This document shows positions 59,404-64,000 of a stretch of DNA of 64,000 bases, in pieces. The notes under the pieces are model-generated. The model saw only the letters and a program-made list of their open reading frames with translations. It was not told the origin of the DNA and made no database searches. The translations under genes and the position numbers were made by a program. Every line of letters begins with the position of its first letter. Position 1 is the first letter of the stretch. The DNA comes from Fredinandcohnia onubensis (lineage in GTDB: Bacteria > Bacillota > Bacilli > Bacillales > Bacillaceae_L), in NCBI RefSeq assembly GCF_002734215.1, contig NZ_NSEB01000012.1, forward strand, positions 434,001 to 498,000, in the 5' to 3' direction.

Positions 59404-60219
59404 CTACACATTATTTGAATTAGAAATACTGACTTCGTGTGCAAAATGTGCACAAGCCCATTCACCCTCTCTTATAAACAACTCATATACAGCCTCACGG
59501 TCCGTTGGTGGCTCCTCTATCCATTTTAGCAAGGTGAGAATTATAGATTTTTTATCTGGGAAGTGGTGGATAAAGACTTCTGATTGCTCGTGAAGTCGTG
59601 TCGACCAAATCTGAGATCGCACCATCACCATTGAGTAGAATGTTCGAATGAGTTTACGAGCAAAGCCTTGCAAAATTATTATAATCTCCTCGTTTGAAGC
59701 TGTTTTTAACTTATTTAACGTCCGAGTAAGTACCTCACAAATATCTCCATTGAAGCGAATTGCTATTTCTGATGTAAGTTTGTAAGGACCAAATCGTTTC
59801 CCTAGATCCTCCCCGTACACACAAACACAGAGTTCCTTAAGAAATGCACTATCATAATAATTTGAGGGATCAACTGTGTAGTCGTAATATGCAACTGCAA
59901 TACCAACATCACGAACAAGAGAACAATATTTTTGTGACAGTTCCCTAGCCAGGTTCTTTAATTCAGCCATTTTAAAAGCACTCAGTTTATTATCAAAAAG
60001 GGCGATTAGGTCTAAATCTGATTTTAAAGCTATTGCTTCTCCTCTGGCTACGCTTCCGTACACATAAACACTGTGCAATTGTCTAGGAAACAATTTTTTA
60101 AGACTGTCAACAGATTGCTGAATGCAAGGCACAAAGACATTATCAATTTTTTCTTTACTAACATCACTTACTATAAATCCATTAGGGTCTAGACCATATC
60201 CTGCTTTTAAAATCACCAT
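59404..60219 (-). CDS. Nucleotidyltransferase-domain protein
   Basis: Protein of 271 residues. Residues about 47-75 carry a polymerase-beta-type nucleotidyltransferase core, SVYVYGSVARGEAIALKSDL then DLIALF, with the GS motif and the DxD metal pair. A second acidic region is seen around VAYYDYTVDPS. The C-terminal half is helical. It resembles aminoglycoside adenylyltransferase-like or minimal nucleotidyltransferase proteins of unknown target; resistance cannot be claimed. The ATG has an AGAGGTGATGA ribosome binding site. It stands alone between two gaps. Confidence 0.8.
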   Translation of the reverse strand: MVILKAGYGLDPNGFIVSDVSKEKIDNVFVPCIQQSVDSLKKLFPRQLHSVYVYGSVARGEAIALKSDLDLIALFDNKLSAFKMAELKNLARELSQKYCSLVRDVGIAVAYYDYTVDPSNYYDSAFLKELCVCVYGEDLGKRFGPYKLTSEIAIRFNGDICEVLTRTLNKLKTASNEEIIIILQGFARKLIRTFYSMVMVRSQIWSTRLHEQSEVFIHHFPDKKSIILTLLKWIEEPPTDREAVYELFIREGEWACAHFAHEVSISNSNNV

Positions 60220-60650
60220 TCATCACCTCTCTTTTTTACTCCAGCATTTTCCTAATTATACCACCGAGAAAATGTTGATAAACATCCTCTCATTGAATTA
60301 ACCTGCTTCATTAGTTAATAACTTTAACAAAAAAGGTGCATTAATCCTTCTTGGATTACCGCACCCATTCGTTTAAAGCAATTTTTCACAAATTTTGTTA
60401 ATCTTCTACCATGTTTTGCTATTGAAATGATGAAAAGTTGAATTCTTTGGCATCATATTTTTAATCATTTAAATTTCGTTTTTATCAGGATCCTCTATGT
60501 TTATTTTAGAACTCAATGAGTTCATTCAGATATACAATTAAATTATAAAGAGAAATTCATTTTGTCCCCTCGATAAATGGGCAATCTTTAGATTAGAGAA
60601 ACATCGGTATTTTTATGAGTATAGTCCGTAAATTACGGAGGATGAAACAC
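60220..60650. other. Intergenic region with a hairpin repeat
   Basis: No gene is seen. It holds hairpin repeat E (60335-60365) and otherwise AT-rich DNA. Confidence 0.55.
60335..60365 (-). repeat. Hairpin repeat E, copy 1 (probable terminator)
   Basis: GGTGCATTAATCCTTCTTGG... ending GCACC. On the minus strand the hairpin is followed by TTTTTTGTTAAAG, so it may end transcripts from the SHOCT-protein gene. The second copy is at 61745-61774. Confidence 0.65.
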
Positions 60651-61421
60651 TTATAGTCCAAGAAGTTGCTTTTTTTTCGCTTCAAATTCTTCTTCGGTAA
60701 TGACTCCAGAATCTAGAAGTCCTTTAAATTTTAAAATCTCATCAGCAGTAGAAGTATTAGCAGATGGCTGTGAAATACTTTCTTGAGTATTAGAAGCCTT
60801 TAAATTATCCAAAACTTCATGAATCGCGTTGTTTATGGACGACGCGGAAGCTGAATCTAAGGCAATATTAAACTTCTCTTGAGGAGTATCGATCGTGAGA
60901 ACACCAAATACCATTCCTTTTTCGAAAGAGATATCGTTGATTTTTTCATGATTAACAGCTTTAAACTTTTCGCCAGTTAAAGACTTTTGACCAAACAATA
61001 TTCGTTTGTTAGTAATTGCATAAGCATAGTTACTATCGTGTTTAGTAGGGGATTGATAATTGTGCAATCCAATGAAAGTCATTAATACCTTTTCGCCGCG
61101 AATTAGATTATCTTGTAAGACTTTGAAGTGTTTAACTCCCCACTTTTCGTTAAATCCAGAACCGAATTTATTCTCTTTACAATAGTGGTACATATTTTCG
61201 GCACGTGACATTGGGTCATCACCAAGTTTGTCTTCCTTCTCTTGAATAATCGCTTTGATTTCATCAACAGTAATTTTATTCACATTAATCGCGGTAGCTC
61301 CTCCAGCTTGTTTTAAACAACTGGGACACAACCATGCGTCTGATTTTTTTACTTTAAAACGATTAAGTCCAACTTCATTATTACACACACCGCAAATAGC
61401 TTTACGATCAAAGAAACCCAC
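60651..61421 (-). CDS. Zinc-ribbon / PH-like / SHOCT protein
   Basis: Protein of 256 residues with three parts. The first is an N-terminal zinc ribbon of the DUF4428 type (CGVCNNEVG ... WLCPSCLK). Then comes a bacterial PH-like domain (about 110-205; ITNKRILFGQKSLTGEKFKA, VFGVLTIDTPQEKFNIAL). The C-terminus is a SHOCT helix pair (ILKFKGLLDSGVITEEEFEA). This combination is common in Firmicutes and phages, where SHOCT may mediate oligomerisation; the role is unknown. The start is GTG with AAGGAGA eight bases upstream. It is a single gene. Confidence 0.82.
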   Translation of the reverse strand: MGFFDRKAICGVCNNEVGLNRFKVKKSDAWLCPSCLKQAGGATAINVNKITVDEIKAIIQEKEDKLGDDPMSRAENMYHYCKENKFGSGFNEKWGVKHFKVLQDNLIRGEKVLMTFIGLHNYQSPTKHDSNYAYAITNKRILFGQKSLTGEKFKAVNHEKINDISFEKGMVFGVLTIDTPQEKFNIALDSASASSINNAIHEVLDNLKASNTQESISQPSANTSTADEILKFKGLLDSGVITEEEFEAKKKQLLGL

Positions 61422-61744
61422 TAAAACATCTCCTTAAATTAAATAAAATTGCTTCTATCAAATTTAATCATAAGAAAATATACTCAAAAAAGGTAAACTA
61501 AAAAAGGTATGGTTATTGATAAAAATCCGTGTTTCCCCAATTGACAATCCATCGCTATTTTTCTGGTTCCTAAAATATGTATTTTATGACCAAGAAAAAA
61601 CATAAGCAATAGAATCCATTCACTTATAAAAACAAGAGGCTATATAAGCTTTTTCACTACTATTCTCCTACTATTTCGTTTTTTTATACTGCACAATAAT
61701 CGTTGAAGAAATCTGCTGTTTTAATAATTAGGAATTCAACAAAA
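61422..61744. other. AT-rich gap
   Basis: No gene, promoter or strong hairpin recognised, except the start of hairpin repeat E at its right end. Confidence 0.5.
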
Positions 61745-61774
61745 GGTGCGTAATCCTTCTTGGATCTACGCACC
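61745..61774 (-). repeat. Hairpin repeat E, copy 2 (probable terminator)
   Basis: GGTGCGTAATCCTTCTTGG... ending CTACGCACC. On the minus strand it is followed by TTTTGTTG and lies seven bases after the stop of the 60-residue membrane protein. It shares GGTGC, AATCCTTCTTGGAT and GCACC with copy 1. Confidence 0.7.
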
Positions 61775-61781
61775 AGTTCGT

Positions 61782-61964
61782 TTAATATTTACTATTTTTA
61801 GCTTTTCTATGTTCACGATTTTTCTTTTCGTTGTATAGTGAAACTACTGCCGCCGTTATACCCCATAGTATATATTTCAATGCTCCATCGATATAATAAT
61901 CAATTATGGCAAAAACAAGAACTAAAGCCATCACACTTAAAAGAACTCTTAATAGAATATTCAT
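61782..61964 (-). CDS. Small two-segment membrane protein
   Basis: Sixty residues with two hydrophobic segments (ILLRVLLSVMALVLVFAIID; YILWGITAAVVSLYNE) and a strongly basic C-terminus (KKNREHRKAKNSK). No family is recognised. A good ribosome binding site (GAAGGAAG) lies five bases before the ATG. The ATG overlaps the stop of an upstream 32-codon gene (ATGA), which supports its being real. It may be a stress-related membrane microprotein; the function is unknown. Confidence 0.72.
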   Translation of the reverse strand: MNILLRVLLSVMALVLVFAIIDYYIDGALKYILWGITAAVVSLYNEKKNREHRKAKNSKY

Positions 61965-62059
61965 TTAGAACTTCCTTCAATACAAAACAAAATCTTATTT
62001 TTATACTCTTGTAAAACATTTAGTTTGTTGAAGTTTCCTGAGTTTTCTATATACCCCAT
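61961..62059 (-). CDS. 32-residue microprotein, overlapping the next gene
   Basis: Short reading frame MGYIENSGNFNKLNVLQEYK ... ending CIEGSSK. It is preceded by a strong ribosome binding site (CAGGGAGGATAAT) at ideal distance, and its TGA overlaps the ATG of the 60-residue membrane protein as ATGA. The ribosome binding site and overlap suggest a translated leader or microprotein rather than chance. No family is recognised and no hydrophobic segment is seen. Confidence 0.6.
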   Translation of the reverse strand: MGYIENSGNFNKLNVLQEYKNKILFCIEGSSK

Positions 62060-62267
62060 ATTATCCTCCCTGAAAAGACACTACTTTTTCTACTAAAACA
62101 TATTTAGACAGCCGTAAAGTATTTCCTTTTATTTTACTAAACTGCTCCGTTAATTAATACGTAAAAAATACTACATAGTTTATCTCCCTTGGGAAATACT
62201 GAAATTATTACAAATAATAAGGAAAATACGATTATGAATGATAAGTTAGAAGCAATTGGAGGATTAT

Positions 62268-63272
62268 ATGATGACGGAAAAACTGCCTTTAAGTTCAACT
62301 GAATTAGGAACATTGTGGATGACCTATCAAGAAAAAACAATGATACAAAGAATGCTTGAATATTTTATAGAACAAGCAGATGACGATCAAGCTAAAGAAA
62401 TTATGCAAAAAACTCATATGAAAAATGTTAACTATATTGAAGATATAAAAACTATCTTTAATAATGAAGGTGCTGTTATTCCTGTCGGATTCACAGAGCA
62501 AGATGTTAATACAGGCGTACCCAAGCTATATGACAACATGTTTGATATTATGTTTCTTCGTCTTCTTCAAGAAATAAGCATGGGTTTACATACACTTCAT
62601 CTTAATATGTCATATCGCAAAGATATCGTTCTTCTTTACAAGGAATTAACTGAGTTTACTCAAAGTGGTTATGATGAATGTGTAGATTATTTGCAAAAGA
62701 AAGATGTTTTACCACGACCTCCCGCTGTAACTATGCCAAAGTCTGTGGAGTTTGTAGAGGGAACAAATTATATGAGTGGGTTTAACTTATTTTCTGAAAA
62801 ACGTGCATTGAACACAGTTGAAGTAGCACATTTATATCACGCAATTGAATCTAATATTATTGGCATGCAGTTGATAACGGGGTTCGCACAAGTGGCAAAT
62901 GAACCCGAAGTAAAAAAATATTTCATAAAGGGAAAAGAATTAGCTAAAAAAATAGTGACTGACAATACGCAATTATTTCTTCAAAGTGATATTCAACCAC
63001 CTTCAACATGGGGGGCAAATGCAACTGATTCAAAAATAGCTCCTTTTTCAGATAAACTAATGATGTACTGTACCAGCCTGTTTTGTAGCTTTGGTTTAGG
63101 AAGCAATGCATTAGGAACAGCATTTAGTTTACGAAGTGACCTCCCACTAAAATTGATAAATGAAGCAAAAGACATTTTAACATATGGTCAAGAGGGTGGA
63201 AAACTCATGGCGAAAAACGGTTGGCTTGAAGAACCACCACAAATGCAGGATAGGAACGATTTAACTAAATAA
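62268..63272 (+). CDS. DUF3231-family protein
   Basis: Protein of about 334 residues with two related all-helical halves, as in DUF3231 proteins of spore-forming bacilli. Half 1 runs about 8-165 (LSSTELGTLWMTYQEKTMIQ; MFDIMFLRLLQEISMGLHTL). Half 2 runs about 170-325 (LYHAIESNIIGMQLITGFAQ; FLQSDIQPPSTWGANATDSK). It is distantly ferritin/coat-F-like; many members are linked to sporulation, but function is not established. The ATG at 62268 follows GGAGGATTAT; an in-frame TTG at 62256 overlaps this site and is rejected. A bidirectional terminator follows. Confidence 0.85.
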   Translation: MMTEKLPLSSTELGTLWMTYQEKTMIQRMLEYFIEQADDDQAKEIMQKTHMKNVNYIEDIKTIFNNEGAVIPVGFTEQDVNTGVPKLYDNMFDIMFLRLLQEISMGLHTLHLNMSYRKDIVLLYKELTEFTQSGYDECVDYLQKKDVLPRPPAVTMPKSVEFVEGTNYMSGFNLFSEKRALNTVEVAHLYHAIESNIIGMQLITGFAQVANEPEVKKYFIKGKELAKKIVTDNTQLFLQSDIQPPSTWGANATDSKIAPFSDKLMMYCTSLFCSFGLGSNALGTAFSLRSDLPLKLINEAKDILTYGQEGGKLMAKNGWLEEPPQMQDRNDLTK

Positions 63273-63595
63273 TCAAAATGCAATTACTAAATAATAAGCT
63301 CTCCTTACTCTTTTATCGGAGAGCTTTATTATTGCTTGAAGGACCTCTTCAGCCATTTGATACGGAGATGCATGGCCTGTTTGTACAGCTTCAGTATCTA
63401 GACCTTTTTTTCTTTCCCAGCGATAATTGCCCTCGTCCATTTGATACTCTGTCCCATTAATGATAACTATGCCTGACATAGTTGGAGGAAATTCACTATC
63501 TGTGTCTTCATTTCCTTTTTCAACAAGATTTGAACAACCGGATATCAAAAAAAATCGGATGCTAAAATTACTATTAAAAAATGGTTTATGTTCAA
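63273..63595 (-). pseudogene. Frameshifted lipoprotein gene
   Basis: The minus-strand frame from a TTG at 63595 (GGGGG six bases upstream) reads as a signal peptide, LNINHFLIVILASDFF, and then stops. One base added in the run of eight T's (complement of 63547-63554) would continue it into LISGCSNLVEKGNEDTDSE, a lipobox and mature lipoprotein with TMSGIVIINGTEYQMDEGNY. The gene is therefore broken by a one-base loss in a homopolymer, or switched by it. The 3' end also reads through the neighbouring terminator hairpin, so the natural C-terminus seems lost. A sequencing error in the T-run cannot be excluded. Confidence 0.6.
63293..63329 (+). terminator. Intrinsic terminator of the DUF3231 gene
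   Basis: Hairpin AAGCTCTCC / GGAGAGCTT (63298-63333 region) with flanking AATAATA and TTATTATT that extend the stem and give a T-rich tail. It starts about 20 bases after the stop codon and could work in both directions. Confidence 0.75.
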
Positions 63596-63636
63596 ATTAT
63601 GCCCCCAGATTTTACATAGTTTTCATTTAAAAAGGA

Positions 63637-64000
63637 CTACATTCGTTTTTTACCCATTATCACATATGGCTGTTTAGAATTGCCTGGATAAAAAGGTTCT
63701 TTTAGTACCTTCCATTGCAATGACTCATATAGTGAACGTGCAGATTTATTATCGATTTGCGTTGTTAAAATCGTGGTCCTGTTGTCAACGCCTTCTACTA
63801 GTCTTGTAATTAGCATTTTACCAAGACCCTGTTTTCTATATGATGGATGTACCGCTAACTCAACAAATTCAAAACAATCTTGTAACCATTCATGATATTC
63901 TTCTGAAGTAAATTCCTTTGCAAGTAATTCATGATAAAACTGTCCAGGTAATGAAGTATAACCATAAGCAAAACCTATTACTCTATCTTCTTTAGACAGG
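63637..64000 (-). CDS. GNAT-family N-acetyltransferase, 5' end cut by window
   Basis: I translated the minus strand from the right edge: the frame starts inside the gene (LSKEDRVIGFAYGYTSLPGQ). It contains the acetyl-CoA-binding motif A (VELAVHPSYRKQGLGKMLIT) and the motif B region (IDNKSARSLYESLQWKVLKE), and ends GKKRM before TAG. It should transfer an acetyl group from acetyl-CoA to an amine; the substrate is unknown. The N-terminus lies outside the window. Confidence 0.88.
   Translation of the reverse strand, partial: LSKEDRVIGFAYGYTSLPGQFYHELLAKEFTSEEYHEWLQDCFEFVELAVHPSYRKQGLGKMLITRLVEGVDNRTTILTTQIDNKSARSLYESLQWKVLKEPFYPGNSKQPYVIMGKKRM

Overview
The window looks like chromosomal DNA of a Gram-positive, low-GC, aerobic Bacillaceae-type organism. 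Ribosome binding sites are strong and purine-rich (GGAGG types), with several TTG and GTG starts. Secreted and lipobox signal peptides are of Firmicutes type, sigma-A promoters (TTGACA-17-TAxxAT) are easy to read, and a CcpA-type cre site is present. DnaD-like, DUF3231 and cupin proteins also fit the bacilli. The genus cannot be fixed from the sequence alone. I see no rRNA, tRNA, CRISPR array, integrase or intact transposase.

1-19.2 kb: an aromatic-acid catabolic locus. A tight run of eleven minus-strand genes (3.9-19.1 kb) starts with a FadR-type GntR regulator. It continues with a fumarylacetoacetase-family hydrolase, gentisate 1,2-dioxygenase, a 3-hydroxybenzoate 6-hydroxylase-like flavoprotein, a TAXI-type TRAP transporter (binding protein plus fused permease), a class III CoA-transferase, an HMG-CoA-lyase-family lyase, a full-length aconitase-family hydratase, an aldehyde dehydrogenase and a ThDP-dependent decarboxylase-like enzyme. 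There is no maleylpyruvate isomerase. The hydratase, CoA-transferase and lyase are what would be needed to turn citraconate, via D-citramalate and D-citramalyl-CoA, into pyruvate and acetyl-CoA. This suggests a (methyl)gentisate route. Next to it, a DctPQM TRAP operon lies divergent to an IclR regulator, with readable promoters on both sides and a cre site.

19.2-35 kb: an M14 carboxypeptidase, a LysR/YeiH divergent pair, and an isolated replication cassette (DnaD-like initiator, DnaB-like helicase, small unknown protein) carrying copies of a GGGAC...GTCCC repeat. An operon dctP-dctQ-dctM-hyuA-hyuB-DMT transporter follows, probably importing and processing a cyclic amide or related substrate.

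35-53 kb: an accessory region. A two-gene cassette (TPR protein with C-terminal winged helix; protein with two gamma-glutamylcyclotransferase-type domains) occurs twice, at 35.2-37.0 and 50.6-52.5 kb, with the same hairpin between its genes in both copies. An EVE-like/HNH nuclease abuts the first copy and a PD-(D/E)XK nuclease the second. Between them lie a nucleobase permease, an XRE/membrane-protein pair, a large secreted GH28-like protein, and a membrane pair that includes an HNH-like signature protein. This is the part most likely to hold something undescribed.

53-64 kb: amidase, a cupin protein, a compact NAD-salvage regulon (nrtR, pnuC, nadR with two matching palindromic operators), a nucleotidyltransferase, a zinc-ribbon/PH/SHOCT protein, two overlapping tiny genes, a DUF3231 protein, a broken lipoprotein gene and the end of a GNAT acetyltransferase.

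Dispersed repeats run through the window. A 'CAGTGACTCCCCGAATTTTG' element is often followed by a GGGCCTGACCCCC...GGGGGTCAGGC hairpin, and the three best hairpins sit between convergent genes. A GGGACAGGTCCCTCGTCCC element and two other hairpin pairs also recur.
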